Counted from the first letter of the stretch, positions 1 to 6,200 are shown. The stretch: DNA of 6,844 nucleotides from Acidobacteriaceae bacterium (GCA_003135495.1 PLBX01000413.1:1-6844); one strand, 5' to 3'. Made by a program: numbers and translations. Notes: generated by a model from the sequence alone, not told the origin.

Positions 1-860
1 TGCCGCAGGAAAAGAAATTTCAGCCGCGCCCGCTCGCGGTGTTCGCGCAGCACTTCTGAATCGCGAAAGAGTTCAGCAATTCCCTTAATGGCAGGCAGCA
101 CCTGGTTCCAGCGGACAAAGGCGTTGAGTCGCGCGCCGAGGTAAGGTTCGGTCGACAGCCCTCCGGCAACTCGCAGTGAAAATCCAACTTCGGGCGCTCC
201 CTGCAACACGCGAGTCGTCGCCGTGAGGCCGATGTCGTTAATCTCGGGATACGGGCACCAGACGCGGCATCCGGTGATCGAGATCTTGAATTTGCGGGGA
301 AGGTTATAGAAGTCGGCATTGCCCGCCAGCAGCCGGGAGGCTTCAAGCGCCAAAGGAGAAGCGTCGCAAATCTCATCCGCATCGACTCCGGCTACCGGGC
401 AACCAGTAACATTGCGCGTGACATCGCCGCAGGCGCTGGTGGTGTTCAACCCCACTTGCGCCAGCGCTTCTAGCACGTCCGGCAGCGCCTCGATCGTCAC
501 CCAGTGCAATTGGATATTCTGGCGCACCGTGATGTCGGCAATGCCGTGCGCGTAGCGGCGAGTGAGATCGGCGATCGTGCGAAGCTGGTCAGAACTCAGT
601 AAGCCGTTCGGAATGCGGATTCGCACCATGAAGCATTGCAGCGCGCGGCCTTCTCCATTTTTGCCGCCGGTTACGCCTGCTCCATCTCCCTGGGTGTAAA
701 CGCCCCACCAGCGAAAATAGGTGCCGAGCCACTCCGGCGGAATGGACTCGAAGCCCTCGCGCGCAAAGCGCCGAATTTCCTCCAAACCTTCCCATGGGTT
801 CTTGGAGCGTTTGAGGCGCTCGACTCTTTGTGCCTTGGTTTCTTTTGCGGTAGTTGTCAT
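1..860 (-). CDS. Ferredoxin-dependent assimilatory sulfite (or nitrite) reductase, N-terminal part, runs off the left edge
   Basis: This is a siroheme/[4Fe-4S] enzyme that reduces sulfite to sulfide (or nitrite to ammonia) with six electrons from ferredoxin, in the cytoplasm. The frame is open from ATG at 860 to the edge (286 codons, about half of a usual 500-600 residue protein). Seen: NPWEGLEEIRRFAREGFESI (21-40), FRWWGVYTQ (49-57), the siroheme-side motif TVRQNIQLHW (111-120), ACGDVTRNVTGCPVAG (143-158), LPRKFKISITGC (187-198), and EINDIGL then GGLSTEPYLGARL (233-245). The four cluster-ligating cysteines lie in the missing half. Tyr55 and Cys144 align with Tyr69 and Cys161 of Mycobacterium tuberculosis SirA/NirA, a crosslinked pair beside the siroheme, whereas plant nitrite reductases have no cysteine there. 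That, and the polycysteine leader upstream, favour sulfite reductase; nitrite cannot be excluded. The start has only a weak ribosome site, but ATG and the N-terminal length fit the family. Confidence 0.93.
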   Translation of the reverse strand, partial: MTTTAKETKAQRVERLKRSKNPWEGLEEIRRFAREGFESIPPEWLGTYFRWWGVYTQGDGAGVTGGKNGEGRALQCFMVRIRIPNGLLSSDQLRTIADLTRRYAHGIADITVRQNIQLHWVTIEALPDVLEALAQVGLNTTSACGDVTRNVTGCPVAGVDADEICDASPLALEASRLLAGNADFYNLPRKFKISITGCRVWCPYPEINDIGLTATTRVLQGAPEVGFSLRVAGGLSTEPYLGARLNAFVRWNQVLPAIKGIAELFRDSEVLREHRERARLKFLFLR

Positions 861-939
861 AAATTCGTGGTCCCAGAATTCTTGATTCGAGATTTTTTCT
901 GCCCGTCACTTGTCCGGGAAAAAATGTTCCGGAAAATAA

Positions 940-975
940 AAAACCCACCGCCAGATTGATCTGGCGGTGGGTTTT
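940..975 (-). terminator. Strong intrinsic terminator between the leader ORF and the reductase
   Basis: There is a perfect 17-base inverted repeat, 940-956 against 959-975, with only TG between the arms, so the real loop is probably TTGA or TCAA. The core is CCCACCGCCAG/CTGGCGGTGGG. Read on the minus strand the helix is followed by six U, one A and four U, a classical intrinsic terminator; on the plus strand only four U follow, so it works mainly on minus-strand transcripts. It lies 80 bases before the reductase start and 25 bases after the stop of the cysteine-rich ORF. No other minus-strand gene nearby needs it, which supports a role as attenuator. Confidence 0.88.
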
Positions 976-1000
976 GAATGCCGGAATTAAATAAAATTCT

Positions 1001-1093
1001 TTAGATCGGCAGCCTCCCCGCGCCAGAGCACACGAGTGCACAACAACAACAGCTGCACATGCACATGCTCATCGCGGAAGGATTCTGCTTCAT
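1001..1093 (-). CDS. 30-residue polycysteine leader peptide
   Basis: A 30-codon ORF from ATG at 1093 to TAA at 1001. It begins MKQNPSAMSM and continues CMCSCCCC (residues 11-18), with a further Cys at 22 and the ending SGAGRLPI. Seven of 30 residues are cysteine; four consecutive TGT codons lie at 1051-1040. Such a composition is very unlikely for random GC-rich DNA and is what a cysteine-sensing leader peptide needs. Polycysteine leader ORFs upstream of sulfur-assimilation genes, including sulfite reductase, are known from mycobacteria, where they are leaderless and act as attenuators. Here no Shine-Dalgarno sequence precedes the ATG, and the predicted transcript start is only a few bases upstream. 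In-frame ATGs at 1072, 1066 and 1060 are alternative starts that keep all or most cysteines. The peptide itself probably has no other function. Confidence 0.78.
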   Translation of the reverse strand: MKQNPSAMSMCMCSCCCCALVCSGAGRLPI

Positions 1094-1103
1094 ACTGTTT
1101 TGC

Positions 1104-1132
1104 AGTGTAGATGGAACCGATGCTGCCGTCAA
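1104..1132 (-). promoter_or_regulatory. Sigma-70-like promoter for the leader and reductase
   Basis: Read on the minus strand: TTGACG (1132-1127, five of six to consensus), a 17-base spacer, and TACACT (1109-1104, four of six). The expected transcript start is around 1098-1096, which leaves a 5' UTR of about 3-5 bases before the ATG at 1093. This makes the leader ORF leaderless or nearly so and fits the missing ribosome site. Spacing and position are good; the -10 box is imperfect and no experimental support is available. Confidence 0.55.
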
Positions 1133-1504
1133 CCGACGCGGGTAACCAGTCGGATCAATATTTTCGATCAGGGGAATCGAAATTTACGCACCGACTTGAT
1201 ATGGCGGACTTTGATGTGGCGGACTATGGACGCGATCGCAGATGGCCGAACCTTTGCTTCAATCGGATTGATTTAGAACGCAAAGACCGATTCGGCGTCC
1301 CGGAGCGGGAATGATTGAGAGATATTTCTTCCCTTCAACTGGCAATTGCCAAGAACGTCAGGCGAAATGCACCTCCCCGAGATGAGGATCTTGGTGGCAC
1401 GGCAAGTGCAATGCAGGAGATGGACGGCGACCAAAAGATTTGAAATCTCTAAGCCACCTGCTAAGCCGGGCTAGCGAAGCTTTATTCGAACGGAAACACG
1501 ATTC
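1133..1504. other. Gene-free stretch between the two divergent units
   Basis: No ORF here has a recognisable family, ribosome site or convincing composition. A 67-codon plus-strand ORF (1111-1314) starts inside the minus-strand promoter and matches nothing I know. The stretch holds a 15-base-period direct repeat at 1197-1225 (13 of 14 bases equal between copies) and a 12-base palindrome at 1340-1351. The promoter of the NusG-like gene must lie here, but no convincing -35/-10 pair was found. No ops/JUMPstart-like element was recognised. Confidence 0.6.
1340..1351. promoter_or_regulatory. 12-base perfect palindrome, possible operator
   Basis: TGGCAATTGCCA is perfectly symmetrical and lies 153 bases before the start of the NusG-like gene in the gene-free stretch. 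A dimeric regulator could bind it. It occurs once here, and perfect 12-mers arise by chance, so the call is weak. Confidence 0.2.
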
Positions 1505-2203
1505 ATGGCGCAAAATTGGTCGGCAATTCCAGAAGCAGACTCGCTCCCGCCCGTACCTGGACTGGCATCGGAATCGGAACTCAGTTTCCCACCTTGGCCA
1601 AAGCGGTCGCAGGTAAATGCCCTCGCGCATCTCCCCGCGACGAACTGGTTTGCCGCCTGCACCTATTCCCATCATGAAAAGAAAATTGCTTCCTGCTTTC
1701 GCGATCGCGAGATTGAGTGTTTCCTTCCACTCTATGCGGCGCGCCACCGCTGGAAGAATCGCTGCTCCATGAACCTCGAACTCCCACTCTTCCCGAATTA
1801 TATTTTCGTTCGCATCGAACGGCGGCATCGCGTTCGCGTTCTAGAAGTGCCCGGCGTCTTGTCGCTGGTTGGTTTCGGACCAACCCCGGCGCCGCTGCCT
1901 GACTTCGAAATCGAGGCGCTGCGTTCGGGTGTCGGGCAGCGGAGAATCGAGCCTCATCCCTTCCTCGTCGTCGGGGAGCGGGTTCGAATCAAGCGGGGAC
2001 CGATGACGGGGATCGAAGGCATCCTGCAGCGGAAGAAAAACGATTTTCGAGTTGTGCTTTCGCTTGATGTGATTATGCGATGCGTGGCGGTGGAGGTCGA
2101 TGCCGAGGATGTGGAACCGGCGCCCCCGGGCGCCAGCCACAAAACTGTCGCGCATGACCTCGCAGGGCGCAGTCTGCCAACGACGAACAACGTCTCCCGC
2201 TAA
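1505..2203 (+). CDS. NusG-like transcription antiterminator (UpxY/RfaH type) of a polysaccharide locus
   Basis: A specialised NusG paralogue of 232 residues. Such proteins bind RNA polymerase through the NGN domain and help it read through long exopolysaccharide operons. The NGN domain spans about 48-125: NWFAACTYSHHEKKIASCF, then ECFLPLY, then the conserved LFPNYIFVRI (95-104) and VPGVLSLVGF (115-124). A KOW-containing C-terminal domain follows at about 154-204, with VGERVRIKRGPMTGIEGILQ (156-175). The first 46 residues are a polar, proline-rich extension without family signature, common in acidobacterial members. The ribosome site before ATG 1505 is weak; no better start before the NGN domain is evident. 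The last 24 residues or so are also outside the fold. The gene is followed after four bases by the PAP2-CapD ORF, so the two are very likely cotranscribed and coupled. It is not the housekeeping NusG, since it is long and next to a capD gene. Confidence 0.9.
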   Translation: MAQNWSAIPEADSLPPVPGLASESELSFPPWPKRSQVNALAHLPATNWFAACTYSHHEKKIASCFRDREIECFLPLYAARHRWKNRCSMNLELPLFPNYIFVRIERRHRVRVLEVPGVLSLVGFGPTPAPLPDFEIEALRSGVGQRRIEPHPFLVVGERVRIKRGPMTGIEGILQRKKNDFRVVLSLDVIMRCVAVEVDAEDVEPAPPGASHKTVAHDLAGRSLPTTNNVSR

Positions 2204-2207
2204 GCGT

Positions 2208-5036
2208 ATGCGCCCAAACAAAAAACTGCCGCGTCGCTTTCGCTTTCCGGTTGCTATCGCTCTGCTCGTCGCCGGGGCGAGCAGCCCGGCGTGGACGTCC
2301 GAGCTTGAACCTTCGTCGCCCGGCCGCAAACCGAGTGCGGCGCAAACCATGATTCAAAGCTCAGACTCAAGCCCCGCCGAACGCGCTCTAGTCAACCCGA
2401 AAGACATCGGCGATGAAGAAAAAAACGGCAGAGCAAATGAGAGAGAAAGCGGCGATGGAAGCGACGGCAACCAGCAGATGAACGAAACCGAAGGCTTACC
2501 GCAGGCCAACTCGCGAGTGGCCGTGGACGCAAACCACGTGCCCTGCTTTTGCGCGCGACATCTGGCACATTCTCTGCTGCAGGATCAAAAAACAATTTGG
2601 ACGAGCCCCTTGCGTTTGCGGTCGCGGGACTTGTACTGGCTCGCGCCCGCAGCGCTTGGAACCTTCGGCCTAGTGTCGGCCGACAATGCCATCCTGCGGC
2701 ATTTTGGAAGCACGCCTATGGCGCACAGCAACACGTTCAGCAACTACGGGCTCGCGGCCCTGATCGGCGGCGGCGCGGGAATTTATTTAAGCGGAGTGAT
2801 TACCCATGATGACCATCGCCGCGAAACCGGGCTCCTCGCCGGGGAGGCGGCGGTGAACGCCGTAATCGTGGCCGAAGCCATGAAGGCGGCGTTCGAGCGG
2901 CCCCGCCCGAATGCTCCGAATGCCGGGAACTTCGGAGCCGGCGGCGCCTCGTTTCCCTCAGAACACGCGGTCGCGGCATGGTCAATTGCGACCGTGATTG
3001 CGCACGAATATCCCGGGCCTTTAACCAAACTGCTGGCCTACGGCGCCGCCACCGGAATCAGCGATTCGCTGGATGTCTTGAAAGCCGTGCTCACTGGTTC
3101 CTTCGCGTTTTTTCTGATCGTGCGCTATGGGCTGCAACTGAACGCCTTTCCGCTGTCGATCTATGCTTTGGAGACGCTCATTACCTTCACGCTGCTGGCG
3201 GGAGTGCGGGTGCTTTCGCGCATGGCTTTCGAAAAGGTGCGGCCGGATTCCAGTTCGAAACGACTGTTGCTGGTGGGCGCGGGCCACGCGGCGCAGGCCA
3301 TTATTCGTGAAACCCGGCTCGAAAACCGGCCTGAAAATAATGGCGCGCTCCGAAACCAGGAAGTCCAAAACATAAACGAAGCCGGATATCAGGTCATCGG
3401 CTGCGTCGATGACGATCCCCTTAAAAAAGGATTGCGCATCATGGGTGTTCCGGTGTTTGGCCAGGTAAAAGATTTACGGAAATTTGTTGTCAGTGAGCGG
3501 ATCGACGAAGTCTTGATCGCGATTCCCTCGGCAACCCCGGCCCAGATGCTGCGCCTGGTCGCGATCTGCAAGGAAGCGGGGGCTGCCTTCCGGACCGTTC
3601 CTGCCATGGCGGAATTAATCGCGGGCCGGGTGATCCTGCAGCAGGTTCGTGAAGTTTCCCTGACCGATCTCCTGGGACGCATCCCGGTTGACCTGGATCT
3701 GGAATCGGTGCGCGAGCACATTCAGGGGCGGGTGGTGATGGTGACGGGAGCCGCTGGGTCGATCGGCTCCGAACTATGCCGGCAAATCCGCATGTTCAAA
3801 CCAAAACTTCTGGTTTGCCTCGACCAGAACGAGACCGGAATCTTCCATCTGCAGCATCGACTGGCGCAGCCCCGCAAGCCGCGCGGCGTGGAGACGGGAA
3901 GCGGAAGCGGCAGCCAGCGAAAAGAAGATCACGAGGAAGATAACGCTGGGCGAGAGATTTTCTGTGTTGCCGACTTCTGCAATGCGGAGCGTATGCGCCG
4001 GATTTTCCTGACCTATGGCGTCGAGATCGTATTCCATGCCGCCGCCTACAAACATGTGCCGGTCATGGAATCCAATGTGGAGGAGGCGGTCAGCAACAAC
4101 ATTCACGGCCTGCTGGCCTTGCTGAACGTTGCCCAGAACTCGAATTGTTCCGCGTTTGTCATGATTTCATCCGACAAAGCGGTCAATCCAACCAACGTCA
4201 TGGGATGCACGAAGCGAGTCGGAGAATTGATACTCGCTGCGTGGCCGGGCGAGGGGCTGCGTTGCGTCTCCGTGCGTTTCGGCAATGTGCTCGGATCGAA
4301 TGGCAGCGTCATCCCTCTTTTTCAGGAGCAGATTCGCCAGAATCAACCGATCACCGTAACTCATCCCGATATCACACGCTTCTTCATGACCGTTTCCGAG
4401 GCCGTCAGCCTCGTCCTGCAGGCCTTCGCCATCGGCCGCAAGGGAGACATACTGGTGCTTGACATGGGAGAACCGGTGCGCGTGCTGGAGCTGGCGAAGA
4501 CGCTTGCTCGCCTTTCCGGCAAATCGCGTCCGGAGTTCAAGTTTATTGGCTTGCGGCCGGGGGAAAAGCTCTTCGAGGAACTCTTTTATCCTACCGAACG
4601 CGTGCTTCCGAGCGCCTGCGCAAAGATTGCTTGCGCGGAGGGCGCAAAGCTTGGCTGGCCGGCGCTGAAGCGCAACCTCGACGAACTTTACGTCGCCCTA
4701 TCGCTCGGCCAGACGGAATCCATGCTCGCCCGCCTGCGCCAGATTGTGCCGCAATTCAGCTATCCGGGTTGCGATCAGCCCGCAACTTTGGCCGATGCTG
4801 TCGGCCTTGACACGCCAGAGATTGGCGCACTGGAAATTGGCGCACTAAAGATGGGCGCGATGGAAATTGGCAGTGGCTTCGAAATCGGTAGTCTGGAGAT
4901 TGGTCGCGAACTCGACCGGCCCGGCCTTTCCGAAGAGAACGTCAACACCATGCTCTCACCGTATCGCTCGTGGCCGGCAGGGTCGCGCTGGAGAACGGCA
5001 GTCGATGGCAGCGTTGGGGACCGATACGAGCGCTGA
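2208..5036 (+). CDS. Chimeric protein: truncated PAP2 phosphatase fused to a CapD/FlaA1-type nucleotide-sugar 4,6-dehydratase
   Basis: The 942-residue reading uses ATG 2208, four bases after the upstream stop, giving the signal-like start RRFRFPVAIALLVAGASSPA; the frame is open from ATG 2100, but that would overlap the previous gene. Residues 33-110 are polar linker. PAP2 part, about 120-284: KX6RP motif K226...R233-P234 and FPSEHA (249-254), but the third motif (SR-x5-H-x3-D) is absent. At about 285 the sequence turns into CapD: one or two membrane helices (about 286-340), VGAGHA nucleotide-binding loop (356-361), a second Rossmann fold TGAAGSIG (513-520), VFHAAAYKHVP, SSDKAVNPTNVMG with the M-x3-K pair M665/K669 and D656-K657 (WbpM/CapD-like), and RPGEK (783-787). 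CapD enzymes dehydrate UDP-HexNAc or similar sugars at the inner membrane. Usual three N-terminal helices of CapD are missing. A polar insertion (about 554-581) and a repetitive tail (871-901) are extra. The phosphatase part is probably inactive; the dehydratase motifs are intact. Confidence 0.9.
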   Translation: MRPNKKLPRRFRFPVAIALLVAGASSPAWTSELEPSSPGRKPSAAQTMIQSSDSSPAERALVNPKDIGDEEKNGRANERESGDGSDGNQQMNETEGLPQANSRVAVDANHVPCFCARHLAHSLLQDQKTIWTSPLRLRSRDLYWLAPAALGTFGLVSADNAILRHFGSTPMAHSNTFSNYGLAALIGGGAGIYLSGVITHDDHRRETGLLAGEAAVNAVIVAEAMKAAFERPRPNAPNAGNFGAGGASFPSEHAVAAWSIATVIAHEYPGPLTKLLAYGAATGISDSLDVLKAVLTGSFAFFLIVRYGLQLNAFPLSIYALETLITFTLLAGVRVLSRMAFEKVRPDSSSKRLLLVGAGHAAQAIIRETRLENRPENNGALRNQEVQNINEAGYQVIGCVDDDPLKKGLRIMGVPVFGQVKDLRKFVVSERIDEVLIAIPSATPAQMLRLVAICKEAGAAFRTVPAMAELIAGRVILQQVREVSLTDLLGRIPVDLDLESVREHIQGRVVMVTGAAGSIGSELCRQIRMFKPKLLVCLDQNETGIFHLQHRLAQPRKPRGVETGSGSGSQRKEDHEEDNAGREIFCVADFCNAERMRRIFLTYGVEIVFHAAAYKHVPVMESNVEEAVSNNIHGLLALLNVAQNSNCSAFVMISSDKAVNPTNVMGCTKRVGELILAAWPGEGLRCVSVRFGNVLGSNGSVIPLFQEQIRQNQPITVTHPDITRFFMTVSEAVSLVLQAFAIGRKGDILVLDMGEPVRVLELAKTLARLSGKSRPEFKFIGLRPGEKLFEELFYPTERVLPSACAKIACAEGAKLGWPALKRNLDELYVALSLGQTESMLARLRQIVPQFSYPGCDQPATLADAVGLDTPEIGALEIGALKMGAMEIGSGFEIGSLEIGRELDRPGLSEENVNTMLSPYRSWPAGSRWRTAVDGSVGDRYER
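4818..4910 (+). repeat. Degenerate 15-base tandem repeats coding an EIGAL-like tail
   Basis: About six units of 15-18 bases, based on GAAATTGGCGCACTG, encode EIGAL, EIGAL, KMGAM, EIGSGF, EIGSL and EIGREL near the C-terminus of the fusion protein. The units remain in frame and differ partly at third positions, which suggests an old expansion by slippage kept under some selection. It lies outside the CapD fold and has no known function. Confidence 0.8.
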
Positions 5037-5053
5037 CCACTCTTCTTTCGCCG

Positions 5054-5069
5054 CCGGTTTTGCAACCGG
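5054..5069. terminator. Weak stem-loop between convergent genes
   Basis: CCGGTT (5054-5059) and AACCGG (5064-5069) form a 6-base-pair hairpin with loop TTGC, 18 bases after the fusion gene's stop. On the plus strand G, AA and four T follow. The position between convergent genes fits a terminator, but the stem is short and the T run weak. Confidence 0.35.
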
Positions 5070-5098
5070 GAATTTTCCGCACATTTTCCGCAACCAGA

Positions 5099-6142
5099 TT
5101 ACGCGCCGTAGCCGTGAGGATGGCTGCGATGCCATCGCCACGCGCTTTCCATAATGCTTTCTAAATCCGGGAATTCGGGCTTCCAGCCAAGATCGCGCTG
5201 AATTTTTTCGGAGCTCGCAATCAGCACCGCCGGATCTCCTGCCCGGCGCGGCGACTCCAGCACCGGGATCGGATGTCCGGTAATCTTCCGGGCGACTTCG
5301 ACCACTTGTTTCACACTGAAGCCTTGCCCATTTCCAAGATTGTAGATCAGAGGTTTGGAATCCGGTTGCTGCTTTCCAAGCGCCTCGAGCGCCAGCAGAT
5401 GGGCCTTCGCCAGATCGCTGACGTGGATGTAATCCCGTACGCAGGTGCCATCTGGAGTGGGATAATCGCTGCCGAAAATTTGAACGTGATCGGCTCGGCC
5501 GAGCGCGACTTGAAGAATCCGGGGAATCAGGTGTGTCTCCGGATCGTGCGCCTCTCCTTTATCAGGACGGCTGGCGCCGGCGGCATTGAAATACCGCAGG
5601 CAGGCATAGCGCAAGCCGTGAATCCGATGAAGCCAGGCCAGCATGCGTTCCACCAGCAATTTGGACTCGCCATAGGCGTTCGTCGGTTTTAGCGGATCGT
5701 CTTCCTGAATCGGAGTGCGTTCGGGGTTGCCGAAGAGCGCGGCGGTCGAGGAAAAAACGAAACGCTTGACGCCCGCCGCGAGCATCGCCTCGAGCAGCGT
5801 TAGCGCATTGGCGGTGTTATTGCGGAAGAAAGTTTCGGGCGTCTTCATGGACTCGCCCGCTTCGATCAGCGCGGCAAAGTGCATGACCGCATCGATCGAA
5901 CTTGAGGAAAACGTTGACGGAGAGGCTGAAGAGGAGGCTGAGCCCGAGCGCGAGCGGAATAACTGGTCCAAGCAATTGCGGTCGGCGAGGTCGCCGGCCA
6001 CCAATTCCGCATTCTTGGGCACGGCTTCCCGATGACCGCGACTCAGATTATCGAGAACTACAACCTCGTGGCCCGCCAGCAGTAATTCCTCGGCCACCAC
6101 GCTGCCGATGTAACCCGCTCCGCCAGTAACCAGGATTCTCAT
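5099..6142 (-). CDS. galE: UDP-glucose 4-epimerase
   Basis: Interconverts UDP-glucose and UDP-galactose in the cytoplasm, using tightly bound NAD, and supplies UDP-galactose for surface polysaccharides. 347 residues, slightly longer than the usual 325-340. Seen: TGGAGYIG (6-13) nucleotide-binding loop, D31-N32 behind the second strand, VMHFAA (86-91), FSST with Ser132 at the catalytic position, Y157-x3-K161 (YGESK), RYFNAAGA (183-190), [15 protein letters not shown] (231-245), YNLGNG (267-272) and SPRRAGDPA (297-305). A serine-rich insertion, about residues 63-82 ([10 protein letters not shown] and following), sits in a surface loop between two strands of the Rossmann fold. The start ATG at 6142 has a good ribosome site, GAGG at 6150-6147. 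It converges on the PAP2-CapD gene and is separated by 145 bases from the small membrane gene upstream. Confidence 0.95.
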   Translation of the reverse strand: MRILVTGGAGYIGSVVAEELLLAGHEVVVLDNLSRGHREAVPKNAELVAGDLADRNCLDQLFRSRSGSASSSASPSTFSSSSIDAVMHFAALIEAGESMKTPETFFRNNTANALTLLEAMLAAGVKRFVFSSTAALFGNPERTPIQEDDPLKPTNAYGESKLLVERMLAWLHRIHGLRYACLRYFNAAGASRPDKGEAHDPETHLIPRILQVALGRADHVQIFGSDYPTPDGTCVRDYIHVSDLAKAHLLALEALGKQQPDSKPLIYNLGNGQGFSVKQVVEVARKITGHPIPVLESPRRAGDPAVLIASSEKIQRDLGWKPEFPDLESIMESAWRWHRSHPHGYGA

Positions 6143-6200
6143 GCAACCTCATTGGCCCTGCGCGTCTTACCGCTAAGTATTTCTCCCGGTTCGGCGATCG

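Larger units (their letters stand above)
861..1098 (-). promoter_or_regulatory. Candidate cysteine-responsive transcription attenuator, leader region of the reductase
   Basis: The 5' leader of the reductase mRNA has the parts of a translation-coupled attenuator in the expected order: a short cysteine-rich ORF (1093-1001), an intrinsic terminator (975-940), then the enzyme start (860). Seen: TCTGGCG (1027-1021) is complementary to CGCCAGA (966-960) in the 5' arm of the terminator. After two mismatches, GGG (1018-1016) pairs with CCC (971-969). This alternative helix would destroy the terminator. A second possible helix pairs CCTTCC and GCG (1081-1073) with CGC and GGGAGG (1022-1013), one G bulged, and would hide the antiterminator segment. 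Inferred: ribosomes stalled at Cys codons when Cys-tRNA is scarce leave 1027-1016 free and allow readthrough; fast translation allows termination. The pairing is by eye, without energy calculation. Confidence 0.65.

Noticed and set aside
20..382. Minus-strand 120-codon ORF
   Set aside because: It overlaps the reductase in another frame; the reductase frame has clear family motifs and runs without stop to the edge.
940..975. Terminator hairpin as the end of a plus-strand gene
   Set aside because: No plausible plus-strand gene ends here, and the longer U run follows the stem on the minus strand.
589..1041. Minus-strand 150-codon ORF spanning leader, terminator and reductase start
   Set aside because: It crosses a perfect terminator hairpin and is out of frame with both the cysteine-rich ORF and the reductase; no family signature.
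1111..1314. Plus-strand 67-codon ORF as a real gene
   Set aside because: It starts inside the minus-strand promoter, has no ribosome site, contains a tandem repeat, and resembles no family.
2100..2207. Earlier ATG (2100) as start of the PAP2-CapD protein
   Set aside because: It would overlap the NusG-like gene by over 100 bases and put a charged stretch before a good signal-like sequence; ATG 2208 lies four bases after the upstream stop.
3040..3120. Frameshift hiding the third PAP2 motif near the junction
   Set aside because: The other frames around the junction show no SR-x5-H-x3-D pattern, and the main frame continues smoothly into recognisable CapD sequence, so loss by deletion fits better.
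5053..5100. Strong bidirectional terminator between the convergent genes
   Set aside because: Only a 6-base-pair stem with a short T run is visible, so it is listed with low confidence instead.
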